64,000 nucleotides of DNA from Gordonia zhenghanii (GTDB lineage: Bacteria; Actinomycetota; Actinomycetes; Mycobacteriales; Mycobacteriaceae). The notes under the pieces were generated by a model. That model was not told the DNA's origin and did not search any database. It was given only the letters and a program-made list of their open reading frames with translations. A program made the translations under genes and the position numbers. The stretch lies in contig NZ_JAKKOQ010000005.1 of the NCBI RefSeq assembly GCF_021738965.1, positions 367,011 to 431,010 of the forward strand. The letters are read 5' to 3'. The number at the start of each line of letters is the position of its first letter. The stretch's first letter is position 1. Of this stretch, positions 34,194 to 42,646 are shown one piece after another.

Positions 34194-35849
34194 TTGGCTA
34201 GATTCAGCGTGATCGACGGCGTCCCGATGCTCGTCCCTGGCCCCGGCGTCGCGGAAGGTCCTCTGGTCGTAGGTGATCTCACCGCCGTCGGCGAGGCGAC
34301 GGTCTTCAACGCGCCGACGATTCGGCGCCGGCTCTCAGGCGGCGTCCCGGACGACATATCCGACGCCGAACTACTCCTGCACGTCTACCGCGAACGCGGT
34401 CTGCCGGGTGTCGCAGAGGTCGAGGGGATGTTCGCCGTCGCGATCGTCGACGGCGACGACCTGGTTCTGCTCCGCGATCACGTCGGTTCGCGGACCTTGT
34501 TCTATGCCCGGACGGGCGACCGGTGGGCCGTCTCCACATCGAACCGCAGCCTCGCCCGCGTTCCCGGGTGCGACGACAGGTTGAACGTCCGCGCGGTCCG
34601 ATCGTTCCTCACCTTCGCCTACCTGCCTGGTGCGGAGACCTTCTTCTGCGGCATCGCCGAAGCTCTCCCCGGACGTGCACTGCGTCTGTGCCCGGACGGC
34701 CGAACCGTCGAGGAGACGTTCTGGGAGCCCGTGGAGGTCGACGATCCGCGCGATGCCCACCATCACGCGCTCGGGCTGCGCGAACGGCTGGAGGAGGCCG
34801 TGGCCTGTCGCCTGCCCGAGGCAGAGCCCGTCGGCGTCCTACTGTCCGGCGGTGTCGACTCCAGCCTGGTGACGGCGCTCGCCGCTAAGCTGCACGATCA
34901 TCCGGTGACTACGTACTCGATCGCGTTCGACACCGATACACCGAACGAACTCGGCTACTCCGGTCTCGTCGCGGCGCACTGCGGCGTCGACCAGCACGTG
35001 CTGACTGTGCCCGGAGACGCGATCGCGGCGCGCATGGCCGAGACCGTCGCGCTTCTCGACAGTCCGGTCGGTGACCCGTTGACCGTCCCGAACCTCATGC
35101 TCGCCGAAGCCGCTGCCGCGCACGGCCATTCCGTGATCTTGAACGGTGAGGGCGGCGACCCGGTTTTCGGCGGGCCCAAGAATCTGCCGATGCTGATCTT
35201 CGAGCTCTTCCGTCGCCAGGAGGGGACGGCCGCGCGAGCGTCGGCGTACCTCACGAGCTACCGCAAGTGTCTCGACGACCTGCCGGTACTCCTGACTGCC
35301 GACGCACTCGCCGAACTGGAGGCCACGGCGCCGCCGACCGACGTCCTGATGCCGTACCTGGAGCGCGGAGCGATGCGCAGTCTGCTCAACCAGTTGCTGC
35401 ACACCAACCTGCGAACCAAAGGCGCTCACCACATCCTGACGAAGGTCGAACGATTGACGGCGGCCAGCGGCGTCGAAGGGAGAGCGCCGCTCTTCGACCG
35501 TGGCGTGATCGACTATGCGTTCCGGATTCCGCCGCAACAGAAGCTGTACGGCACCAGCGAGAAATGGATTCTGAAAGAGGCTGTCCGCGACCTGCTGCCC
35601 GCGACGATCGTCGACAGGCCGAAGAGCGGAATGCGGGTCCCGGTGCAGCAGTGGCTCGACGGGCCGCTGCGCGACCTCACGCACGACGTGCTCGACAGCC
35701 GGGCCGCACGTGACCGCGGACTCCTCAATCCGGCGACCGTTCGCGCATGGCTCCGCAAGGACGGCGCCCTGCTTCCGCGTCACGGCGGAAAGCTGTGGTT
35801 GGTACTGACATTGGAGATGTGGTTGCAGTCGTTCGAGGTGGGCCGATGA
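34194..35849 (+). CDS. Asparagine-synthetase-like protein lacking the glutaminase cysteine (operon gene 4)
   Basis: 551 residues from a TTG with AAGGAA upstream. The N-terminal 160 residues follow the class II amidotransferase fold (VEGMFAVAIVDGDDLVLLRDHVGSRTLFYA) but the protein starts Met-Ala-Arg-Phe, without the Cys2 nucleophile, so it should not hydrolyse glutamine. The synthetase domain is intact: the ATP pyrophosphatase loop SGGVDSS at 218-224, NGEGGDPVFGG, and a C-terminal GRAPLFDRGVIDYAF segment. Such Cys-less members (beta-lactam synthetases, lasso-peptide cyclases) adenylate a carboxylate and form an amide with another amine. It overlaps the next gene by ATGA. Confidence 0.85.
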   Translation: MARFSVIDGVPMLVPGPGVAEGPLVVGDLTAVGEATVFNAPTIRRRLSGGVPDDISDAELLLHVYRERGLPGVAEVEGMFAVAIVDGDDLVLLRDHVGSRTLFYARTGDRWAVSTSNRSLARVPGCDDRLNVRAVRSFLTFAYLPGAETFFCGIAEALPGRALRLCPDGRTVEETFWEPVEVDDPRDAHHHALGLRERLEEAVACRLPEAEPVGVLLSGGVDSSLVTALAAKLHDHPVTTYSIAFDTDTPNELGYSGLVAAHCGVDQHVLTVPGDAIAARMAETVALLDSPVGDPLTVPNLMLAEAAAAHGHSVILNGEGGDPVFGGPKNLPMLIFELFRRQEGTAARASAYLTSYRKCLDDLPVLLTADALAELEATAPPTDVLMPYLERGAMRSLLNQLLHTNLRTKGAHHILTKVERLTAASGVEGRAPLFDRGVIDYAFRIPPQQKLYGTSEKWILKEAVRDLLPATIVDRPKSGMRVPVQQWLDGPLRDLTHDVLDSRAARDRGLLNPATVRAWLRKDGALLPRHGGKLWLVLTLEMWLQSFEVGR

Positions 35850-36610
35850 CCAGCGATGCCGACGGGGGAGGGGGCCCGATGAAGGCCGACGCCGACGCCG
35901 TCGACGAGGTGATCGACCTGGTCGACTTCACCGACGCATCGCACAACGTGGTGACCCCGGTTCTACGACTCGAGCCCGACGTCGCACTCGCCGTCGTCTC
36001 GGCGTTCGCAGCCGTCGTCACCCGAGGCAAGGCGAGCACCGCCGCCACGACACCCGACGAGGACGGGGTCACTCGCTCCCAGGTGTTCGAGGAGGGCGAT
36101 GTCTACATGATCGACAAGCCGTTCGACGACTACGTCGCCGACCGATACATCATGGACTTCTACGATGTGACCGACCGTGACCTCTGTTCGCGGATGCATC
36201 TCCACACCGGCCTCCGGTTGGTGCGAATCATGACGGGACCGGACACGCAGGTCCGGGTGAGTAGTTTGTCTCCGATCATCGTCACCGAAGTCCCTGGCGT
36301 CACCGACTTCCGGCTCGAGGCCTTCGCGGACGACCTTCCTGACACCGAACCCGGCATGGATCGGACTCGGTACAACGTCATCGTGCCGCCGTGCGCGTTC
36401 GTCGACATGCAGGTGCCGCGTGGGGTGAGCCATCAGTTCAACGCGATCGGCCCCCACGCGGTCATCGACTCGGTCCATCCCGAGGAGTCGATCGAGGTGT
36501 TCCGCGAGTCCATGTCCGGCTATCGGATGATGGCGCAGACACAGTTCCTGGCAGACTCACTCCCGAATGCCGAGTCGTGCGCGTTGGACGTGCCGCGCAC
36601 ACTGTCGTGA
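35846..36610 (+). CDS. Cupin-like protein (operon gene 5)
   Basis: 254 residues from the ATG overlapping the previous stop. The middle and C-terminal parts fit a cupin barrel: RMHLHTGLRLVRIMTGPDTQVRVSS, then CAFVDMQVPRGVSHQFNAIGPHAVIDSVHPEE, with histidines at both positions where cupins hold metal. The N-terminal 50 residues are acidic. It could bind a small molecule or metal, or modify the product of the Cys-less AsnB-like enzyme with which it is coupled. Not assigned to a named family. Confidence 0.65.
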   Translation: MTSDADGGGGPMKADADAVDEVIDLVDFTDASHNVVTPVLRLEPDVALAVVSAFAAVVTRGKASTAATTPDEDGVTRSQVFEEGDVYMIDKPFDDYVADRYIMDFYDVTDRDLCSRMHLHTGLRLVRIMTGPDTQVRVSSLSPIIVTEVPGVTDFRLEAFADDLPDTEPGMDRTRYNVIVPPCAFVDMQVPRGVSHQFNAIGPHAVIDSVHPEESIEVFRESMSGYRMMAQTQFLADSLPNAESCALDVPRTLS

Positions 36611-36663
36611 TTCTGCGGTCTCGTCTCGGTGCCGTGTGCAGTTGTACGAAAAGTCGTGCCTGG

Positions 36664-38610
36664 CTAGCGGTTTGGTCCACTCCACGCTCGTTGGGACAGC
36701 AGTCGCATGCCGTTGAGAGCGACGATGACGGTCGAGCTCTCGTGACCTGCGACGCCAAGTGGCAAGGGGAGAGTGGCTGTCAGGTCCCACATCACGAGGG
36801 TGATGATGAATGACGCCGCGATGACGAGGTTGGCGACGACTACCCGGTGGGCCCTCCGCGACAGGCGCATCAGATTGGGCAACGCGGCAAGCTCGTCGCG
36901 GATCAATACTGCGTCCGCAGTGTCCAGGGTGAGGTCGGAACCTTTGCGGCCCATAGCGATACCCGTGTGCGCGGTGGCGAGGGCCGGCGCGTCGTTGACG
37001 CCGTCTCCGACGACGAGAACCGATCGTCCATCGCGTTGCAGGGCTGCGACGGCGTCGGCTTTGTCGCCCGGGAGGAGCCCCGATCGGATGTCGCTGATGC
37101 CGACACTGTTCGCGATCGTGGTCGCGAGGGTGGAGTTGTCACCACTGAGCAGCAGGGGAGTACGGCCGGTGAGTGTGGAGAGTTCGACGACAGCGCGTTC
37201 ACTGTCAGCGCGAATCGTGTCGACCAATCCGATCACGCCGATGGCGACGTCGTCGGTGGACACCAGGACCGCCGTCAGTCCCGCTCGTTCGAGTTCGGCA
37301 ACGACCTCGGTTGCTCCCACGGGGAGCCGGCCGTGCGGGCGGACGACGTCGATGCGTTGACCCTGGACCCGGCCGTGCACACCGATTCCTGGAGCGGAGT
37401 CGAAATCTGTTGCGGTGGGAACGGATACGGCTTGGAGTTGCGCTGCGGTCATGATCGCAGCGGCGAGTGGATGCTCACTGCGCCTTTCCACTGCGGCAGC
37501 GAGCGCCAGGATCTCGACCGGATCGACATCACCGTCGGGCAGGGTTCGCACGGTGTGGACGCGTGGTCGACCTTCGGTGATGGTGCCGGTTTTGTCGAAG
37601 GCGACCACGTCGACGTTGCGGAGTTGTTCCATGACGACGGCGGATTTGACCAGGACGCCGTTGCGGGCGGCGGTGGCCATGGCCGCGAGGAGCGGCGGCA
37701 TGGTGGCCAGAACCACGGCGCACGGTGATGCGACGATCATGAACGTCATTGCCCGCAGCAACGCCGATTGACCGTCGGCCCCGAACAGCAACGGAATCAC
37801 AAAGATGGCGATGGTGGCTGTCACGACGATGCTCGAGTAATACTGCTCGACACGCTCGATGAACAACTGAGTCTTCGCCTTGGTCAACGAGGCGTCGTCG
37901 ACCATCGCGACGATGCGCGCAATCACGGTGTCGGACGGATCGCGTGAGACCTCAACGGTCAGAGCGCCGGTTCCATTGGTGGTTCCGGCGTATACCTCCT
38001 CGCCGGGTCGTTTCGGTGCTGGTACCGATTCACCGGTGATCGTCTGTTGGTCGACCTCGCTGGCACCCGCGGTCACCACCCCGTCGCCACCGATCCGTTC
38101 ACCGGGCCGGACCACGATCGTGTCTCCGATCCTCAACTCTGCGGCGTTCACTGTGGTCTCGACGCCACGCTCGTCGATGCGCACCGCTTGTTCAGGCGCT
38201 AACGCGAGGAGCCCGCGGACCGAATCGGCGGTGCGCTGGGTGAGTGCTGCCTCCAATGCGCCGGAGGTGGCGAAGATGACGATCAGCAATGCGCCGTCGA
38301 AGATCTGGCCGATACCGGCGGCTCCGATCGCAGCGACGATCATCAACAGGTCGACGTCGAGAGTCTTCGACCGAAGCGCCTGCAGGCCTACCAAGGCCGG
38401 TTCCCATCCGCCCGCGACGTAACACGCCAGGTACGCCGCCCAGAACATCCACTCTGGCGCCGACGACAGTTGCAGTGCCAGCCCCAGCAGGAACAGCGCG
38501 AACGACACTGCTGCCCAACGAACTTCGCTGATCGACAGGATGTTCGTCGTTCTGTCGGAACGTGCGTCAGCCGCAGACGACTGCGTCGGCAGAGCCATAG
38601 TCGTTGCCAT
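36664..38610 (-). CDS. ctpJ: P1B-4-type metal-transporting ATPase (CtpJ/NmtA-like)
   Basis: 648 residues from ATG 38610, which has GAGAAGG four bases upstream; earlier ATGs lie at the promoter. Phosphorylation motif DKTGT with Asp339, TGES 192-195, transmembrane Ser-Pro-Cys at 295-297, and HESST (His623) in a late helix. SPC plus a HEGGT-like motif and no N-terminal metal-binding domain define the P1B-4 group, which exports Co, Ni or Fe(II). It is divergent from an NmtR orthologue, as Rv3743c/Rv3744 are in M. tuberculosis. It should be induced by Ni/Co. Confidence 0.9.
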   Translation of the reverse strand: MATTMALPTQSSAADARSDRTTNILSISEVRWAAVSFALFLLGLALQLSSAPEWMFWAAYLACYVAGGWEPALVGLQALRSKTLDVDLLMIVAAIGAAGIGQIFDGALLIVIFATSGALEAALTQRTADSVRGLLALAPEQAVRIDERGVETTVNAAELRIGDTIVVRPGERIGGDGVVTAGASEVDQQTITGESVPAPKRPGEEVYAGTTNGTGALTVEVSRDPSDTVIARIVAMVDDASLTKAKTQLFIERVEQYYSSIVVTATIAIFVIPLLFGADGQSALLRAMTFMIVASPCAVVLATMPPLLAAMATAARNGVLVKSAVVMEQLRNVDVVAFDKTGTITEGRPRVHTVRTLPDGDVDPVEILALAAAVERRSEHPLAAAIMTAAQLQAVSVPTATDFDSAPGIGVHGRVQGQRIDVVRPHGRLPVGATEVVAELERAGLTAVLVSTDDVAIGVIGLVDTIRADSERAVVELSTLTGRTPLLLSGDNSTLATTIANSVGISDIRSGLLPGDKADAVAALQRDGRSVLVVGDGVNDAPALATAHTGIAMGRKGSDLTLDTADAVLIRDELAALPNLMRLSRRAHRVVVANLVIAASFIITLVMWDLTATLPLPLGVAGHESSTVIVALNGMRLLSQRAWSGPNR

Positions 38611-38656
38611 CGAGCCTTCTCGGGTCGTCATGTGGGCGGTCGGTACCGACAATACA

Positions 38657-38686
38657 CGTACATATGAAGAGGTCTACATATGTACG
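38657..38686. promoter_or_regulatory. NmtR operator in the ctpJ/nmtR divergent promoter
   Basis: A perfect 10-bp inverted repeat, CGTACATATG (38657-38666) and CATATGTACG (38677-38686), is separated by ten bases. It covers the region upstream of the TATAGT box at 38694 and overlaps the ctpJ promoter (TATTGT on the minus strand at 38650-38655). Position and AT-rich half-sites fit an ArsR/SmtB operator controlling both genes. Confidence 0.75.
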
Positions 38687-38693
38687 CCCGAGC

Positions 38694-38699
38694 TATAGT
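38694..38699 (+). promoter_or_regulatory. nmtR -10 box, leaderless arrangement
   Basis: TATAGT ends six bases before the GTG at 38706, so the predicted transcription start coincides with the start codon. No ribosome site precedes the GTG. Together these indicate a leaderless mRNA. Confidence 0.65.
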
Positions 38700-38705
38700 G
38701 CGAGG

Positions 38706-39068
38706 GTGGGTCATGGAATCGAGGGCAGGTCAACTCCGCCAGCACATCTCGACGCCGAATCGGCGGCGACGGTGGCGGCCACCTTGCAAGCGCTGGCAAC
38801 ACCGAGTCGGCTCCGAATCCTGACCGAACTACGTCATGGGCCATGCGGAGTGACTGCATTGGCCGATGCGGTCGACATGGAGCAATCCGCGGTTTCACAT
38901 CAACTTCGGCTGCTGCGGGCTCTAGGCCTGGTGACCGGTGCCCGCACCGGGCGAAGTGTCACGTATCGGCTCTACGACAACCACGTCGCCATGCTTCTCG
39001 ATGAGGCGATCTATCACATCGAGCATCTCGGTCGCGGCGAGCAGGACGCGACGAACGACACCGCCTGA
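38706..39068 (+). CDS. nmtR: Ni/Co-sensing ArsR-family repressor NmtR
   Basis: 120 residues from GTG 38706. This start gives Met-Gly-His-Gly-Ile-Glu-Gly-Arg, the N-terminus of M. tuberculosis NmtR, whose Gly2/His3 help bind nickel. The winged helix is GVTALADAVDMEQSAVSHQLRLLRALGLV. The alpha-5 metal site is intact with Asp91, His93, His104 and His107, the same numbering as NmtR. The extra C-terminal histidines His109 and His116 of NmtR are absent, so metal preference may be shifted. Nickel or cobalt binding should release the operator and induce ctpJ. Confidence 0.92.
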   Translation: MGHGIEGRSTPPAHLDAESAATVAATLQALATPSRLRILTELRHGPCGVTALADAVDMEQSAVSHQLRLLRALGLVTGARTGRSVTYRLYDNHVAMLLDEAIYHIEHLGRGEQDATNDTA

Positions 39069-39161
39069 CGCTCCGTCGAGACGGACGTGCTCCTCGGGCT
39101 GTGGGCGACCTGACAGTCGCTGATGAGCTTCTTGCCAGAAACCGCGGGTAGGCTGCGAGAA

Positions 39162-40412
39162 ATGAATTCGCAAGACCTCACTCGGCGCCACTTCCTCACG
39201 GCGGCCGGCATCGGCACACTCGGACTGGTCGCGGCGGCGTGCGGAATCGATTCGACCGACGATGCTCAGCAGGAGCTCGGCCCGGAACTGACATACAATC
39301 CCGACCTGGGCGGGACCGGCGTCAACCCGGTCGGCTCGATCTCGGTCAGCGTCGAAGCCGGTCGGCTCGGCCGCGACGTGGCGCTGGTCAATGCACAGGG
39401 CACAGCGGTCAAGGGGGAGCAGTCCCCGGACCGGAAGACCTTCACGGTCAGCGAACCCCTCGGTTACGGCGCCGAGTACACCTGGCGCGGAACGGCGATC
39501 GGCGACAACGGTAAGAAAGCGCCGTTGCGCGGCACGTTCACCACACTGGCCCCCGACTCGCAGATCAATGTGGTGGTGAACGTCGCCGACGGGCAGACAG
39601 TCGGCATCGCCACACCGATCATCCTGCAGTTCGACGGGACGATCGAGGACAAGGAGGCCGTAGAGAAGGCACTCACCGTCACCACCACGCCTCCTACCGA
39701 AGGCGCCTGGGCATGGCTCGGCGAGGACAATGGCTCACGGGCCCACTGGCGGACGAAAGAATACTTCGCGCCGGGCACCAAGGTACGAATGGACGCCAAG
39801 CTCTACGGAGTTGACATGGGCGAAGGCGCGTACGGTGCGGCAGATGTGACCAGCGATTTCATGATCGGACGATCCCAGATCGTGAAGGCCGACGCGGCGT
39901 CGCACCAGATCGTCGTCATTCGTGACGGGGCCCCTTTGATGACGCTGCCGTGCAGCTACGGCACAGGTGACCTCGACCGAAACGTCACCCGATCGGGCAT
40001 CCACGTGGTCAGTGAGAAGTACGAACAGTTCAACATGACCAACCCCGACGCCGGGTATTTCGACATCCCCGAACGCTGGGCGGTCCGCATCTCCAACAAC
40101 GGCGAGTTCATCCACGCCAACCCGGAGACGCTCGGTGTCCAGGGCGCGTCGAACGTCACCAACGGTTGCATCAACCTGTCACTTGAGGGCGCGCAGCAGT
40201 ACTTCGAGACAGCCGTCTACGGCGACCCCGTCGAGGTGACCGGAACGCGGCTCGATCTGTCGGAAGCCGACGGCGACATCTACGACTGGACCATCGACTG
40301 GGGGCAATGGAAGTCGATGTCGGCACTCGGCGGCGAACCGAAGACGAAGGACGTTCCCGCGACGCCTAAGGGCGCTCCAGTTCCGGCAAGCAAGTCCAAG
40401 GCATCGGGCTAA
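39162..40412 (+). CDS. L,D-transpeptidase lipoprotein, LdtMt5-like
   Basis: 416 residues. TAGGCT ends seven bases before ATG 39162, suggesting a leaderless transcript, and this start gives a combined twin-arginine/lipoprotein signal: TRRHFLTAAGIG then VAAACG. Two Ig-like domains follow and then the YkuD domain with His318 ([10 protein letters not shown]) and Cys336 in TNGCINLS. The usual SHGC histidine is asparagine, a substitution known, to my recollection, from LdtMt5. It makes 3-3 cross-links in peptidoglycan. The C-terminus is Lys/Pro/Ala-rich. A decayed copy of its last 185 codons lies at 41,881. Confidence 0.9.
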   Translation: MNSQDLTRRHFLTAAGIGTLGLVAAACGIDSTDDAQQELGPELTYNPDLGGTGVNPVGSISVSVEAGRLGRDVALVNAQGTAVKGEQSPDRKTFTVSEPLGYGAEYTWRGTAIGDNGKKAPLRGTFTTLAPDSQINVVVNVADGQTVGIATPIILQFDGTIEDKEAVEKALTVTTTPPTEGAWAWLGEDNGSRAHWRTKEYFAPGTKVRMDAKLYGVDMGEGAYGAADVTSDFMIGRSQIVKADAASHQIVVIRDGAPLMTLPCSYGTGDLDRNVTRSGIHVVSEKYEQFNMTNPDAGYFDIPERWAVRISNNGEFIHANPETLGVQGASNVTNGCINLSLEGAQQYFETAVYGDPVEVTGTRLDLSEADGDIYDWTIDWGQWKSMSALGGEPKTKDVPATPKGAPVPASKSKASG

Positions 40413-40431
40413 TCGGGTCGCATCTAGTTTC

Positions 40432-40447
40432 CAGAGCGACCGCTCTG
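40432..40447. promoter_or_regulatory. TetR operator upstream of the regulator at 40,461
   Basis: CAGAGCG-AC-CGCTCTG is a perfect 7+7 inverted repeat directly upstream of a TATCTT box (40449-40454), which ends six bases before the GTG at 40461. It should be the autoregulatory site of that regulator. Confidence 0.7.
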
Positions 40448-40460
40448 TTATCTTTGATGT

Positions 40461-41114
40461 GTGCCTCGCCCACGTGTTCACGACCTCGACCACCTGATGG
40501 ACGCCGCTGAACAGTTGGCGGTTGAGTCAGGTCCTGCCGCGGTCACCGTTCGCTCACTGTCCGAGCTGACGTCCGTCTCCAACGGCGCGATCTATCATGC
40601 GTTCGGTTCGCGAGCGGGTTTGATGGGCAGAGTCTGGGTTCGGGCTGCACGTGCGTTCTTAGCGCTTCAGACCAATGCGGTCGCCGCCGCATTCAACTCG
40701 GAGAATGCTTCGGCTGTCGATGCCGTAGTTGCCGCTGCTGATGCACCGGCTCAGTTCTTGCTCGACTCTCCGCGGTCGGGACGGTTCCTGCTGGTTGCCT
40801 CCCGCAACGAGCTTCTTGGTTCGGCTGACATCCCCGCTGAGGTCGCAGACGATCTTCGCAGTCTCGACACGTCCGTCACCGACATGCTCATTCGTCTTTC
40901 GGAAATGACATGGGGCCGAGCCGACCGCGAAGCCGTGGCGATCATCAAAGACTGTGTCGTCGAATTGCCCTCAGCGCTGTTGCTGCGAGGTGAACGAACG
41001 CCAGATCCTCTAGTTCGCGAACGCCTTGCGTATGCCGTACGTGCGGTGCTGAAAGTTCCTCCGCCCGAACGAGTGTCCTTATCCACCGAATCAAACGACG
41101 GACCGAAGGAGTAG
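40461..41114 (+). CDS. TetR-family transcriptional regulator
   Basis: 217 residues from a GTG in leaderless arrangement (TATCTT six bases upstream). The N-terminal HTH is LMDAAEQLAVESGPAAVTVRSLSELTSVSNGAIYHAFGSRAGLMGRVW, clearly TetR. The rest is a ligand-binding domain without a recognised effector. It ends four bases before an enoyl-CoA hydratase gene, so it likely controls a small fatty-acyl or aromatic catabolic unit together with itself through the palindrome upstream. Confidence 0.88.
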   Translation: MPRPRVHDLDHLMDAAEQLAVESGPAAVTVRSLSELTSVSNGAIYHAFGSRAGLMGRVWVRAARAFLALQTNAVAAAFNSENASAVDAVVAAADAPAQFLLDSPRSGRFLLVASRNELLGSADIPAEVADDLRSLDTSVTDMLIRLSEMTWGRADREAVAIIKDCVVELPSALLLRGERTPDPLVRERLAYAVRAVLKVPPPERVSLSTESNDGPKE

Positions 41115-41118
41115 CCCT

Positions 41119-41778
41119 ATGGCCACGAACCTCGAATACCACGACCACTTTGCGGTACTGACTCTCGGCGACGATGAGAACCGTTTCTCGCCTGACTGGC
41201 TCGAGACGATCAATGGACATCTAGACGAGATCGAGACCGGTGCGAGCGGGTTGATCACCATCGGCGTCGGCAAGTTCTACTCCAACGGCTTGGACCTGGA
41301 ATGGCTGATGTCGAACGGCGACCGCGCCGAGTGGTATGTCGACCAGGTTCAGGAGTTGTTCAACCGAATCCTGACTTTCCCATTGCCCACGGTCGCAGCG
41401 GTGAACGGCCACGCTTTCGGCGCGGGGGCGATGCTCGCCATCGCCCACGACTACCGGACGATGCGTGAGGACCGCGGCTACTATTGCTTCCCCGAGGTCG
41501 ACATCAACATCCCCTTCACCCCAGGAATGGCCGCTCTGATTCAGGCAAAGCTCACTCCGCAGACCGCGACCACCGCAATGACCACCGGTCACCGTTACAA
41601 CGCACCCGACGCGCTGGCGGCAGGATTGGTGGACGAAACTGCTCCGGAGAACGCGCTTGTGGCTGCCGCTACGGCTCGATTGACACCGATTGCGGGGAAG
41701 GACCGCGGCACCCTCGGTGCAATCAAGGCCACCATGTACAAATCGGCCACTGACGCACTCCATCAAGGCCGTCAGTAG
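41119..41778 (+). CDS. Enoyl-CoA hydratase/isomerase-family protein
   Basis: 219 residues of the crotonase fold: GVGKFYSNGLDLEWL, the oxyanion-hole region TVAAVNGHAFGAGAMLAIAHDYRTM, and PEVDINIPFTPGM. It is shorter than classical hydratases (about 260) and the usual second catalytic glutamate region reads FPEVDINI. It resembles enoyl-CoA delta-isomerases. GAAGGAG lies just upstream. It is in an operon with the TetR regulator and is followed by a pseudogene region. Confidence 0.85.
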   Translation: MATNLEYHDHFAVLTLGDDENRFSPDWLETINGHLDEIETGASGLITIGVGKFYSNGLDLEWLMSNGDRAEWYVDQVQELFNRILTFPLPTVAAVNGHAFGAGAMLAIAHDYRTMREDRGYYCFPEVDINIPFTPGMAALIQAKLTPQTATTAMTTGHRYNAPDALAAGLVDETAPENALVAAATARLTPIAGKDRGTLGAIKATMYKSATDALHQGRQ

Positions 41779-41880
41779 CTCATTCAGACCCCGGCGACTG
41801 GCTAGTAACGGATCGTGGGGTTGGGACGCCGCAACTGTTGGCGTCGCGCGCAGGCGATGCCTTGTGGCGAATACCGCGGT

Positions 41881-42437
41881 GCGATCTCGTGATCGGACGA
41901 TCCCAGATCGTGAAGGCGGACGCGGCGTCGCACCAGATCGTCGTCATTCGTGACGGGCCCCTCTGATGAGACTGCCGTGCAGCTACGGCACAGGTGACCT
42001 CGACCGGAACGTGACCAAGTCGGGCATCCATGTGGTCAGCGAGAAGTACGAACAGTTCAACATGACCAACCCTGAGGCCGGGTATTTCGACATTCCCGAG
42101 CGTTGGGCGGTCTGGATCTCCAACAACGGCGAGTTCATCCACGCCAACCCGGAGACGCTTGGTGTCCGGGGCGCGTCGAACGTCACCAACGATTGCATCA
42201 AGGTGTCACTTGAGGGCGCAGCAGTACTTCGAGACAGCCGTCTACGGTGACCCCGTCGGGGTGACTGGAACGCGGCTCGATCTGTCGGAGGCCGACGGTG
42301 ACATCTACGACTAGATCATCGACTGGGAGCAATGGAAGTCCATGTCGGCACTCGGCGGCGAACCGAAGACGAAGGACGTTCCCGCGACGCCCAAGGGAGC
42401 TCCAGTTCCGGCAAGTAAATCCAAGGCGTCGGGCTAA
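41881..42437 (+). pseudogene. Decayed 3' copy of the LdtMt5-like gene
   Basis: These bases align almost end to end with 39855-40412, the catalytic half of the transpeptidase gene 2 kb upstream, at high identity. The copy lost a G near 41958 (GACGGGCCCC against GACGGGGCCCC), has a TAG in place of the Trp codon at 42313, and changed the catalytic NGCIN to NDCIK. There is no start or signal sequence. It cannot encode an active enzyme. Nothing coding lies between 41779 and 41880. Confidence 0.88.
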
Positions 42438-42516
42438 TCGAAGGTGGCACAGACAGCGGGCGTGAAAGTAGAGGGCGCGCGGCGTCGAGGTGACGCTGAC
42501 CGGACCGATCGCCGAG
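42438..42516 (+). pseudogene. Fragment of the 31,074 lipoprotein gene fused to the Ldt relic
   Basis: This 79-base stretch matches 31254-31334 of the lipoprotein gene (codons for SKVAQTANVKVEGARGVEVT and on), with one 2-base loss in the GC run that shifts frame. It begins exactly after the stop codon of the decayed transpeptidase copy. The bases from 42517 to the SGNH gene show no further match that I can see. Confidence 0.8.
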
Positions 42517-42646
42517 CTGATCTTCCGGCCGGAGGACGAATTCACGCCGTTGACAACGGCTGGCCGAGTTCGCAGCGGGAGAGTGAAGCAGCGGTTGGGT
42601 GCCACGGGCAGTCCACAGCCGCGTCGTCATCGCTTAGCATCGGGGA

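Noticed and set aside
33684..35849. A lasso-peptide cluster
   Set aside because: No leader-type precursor with a core, no B1/B2 protease genes and no exporter; only the cyclase-like enzyme is similar.
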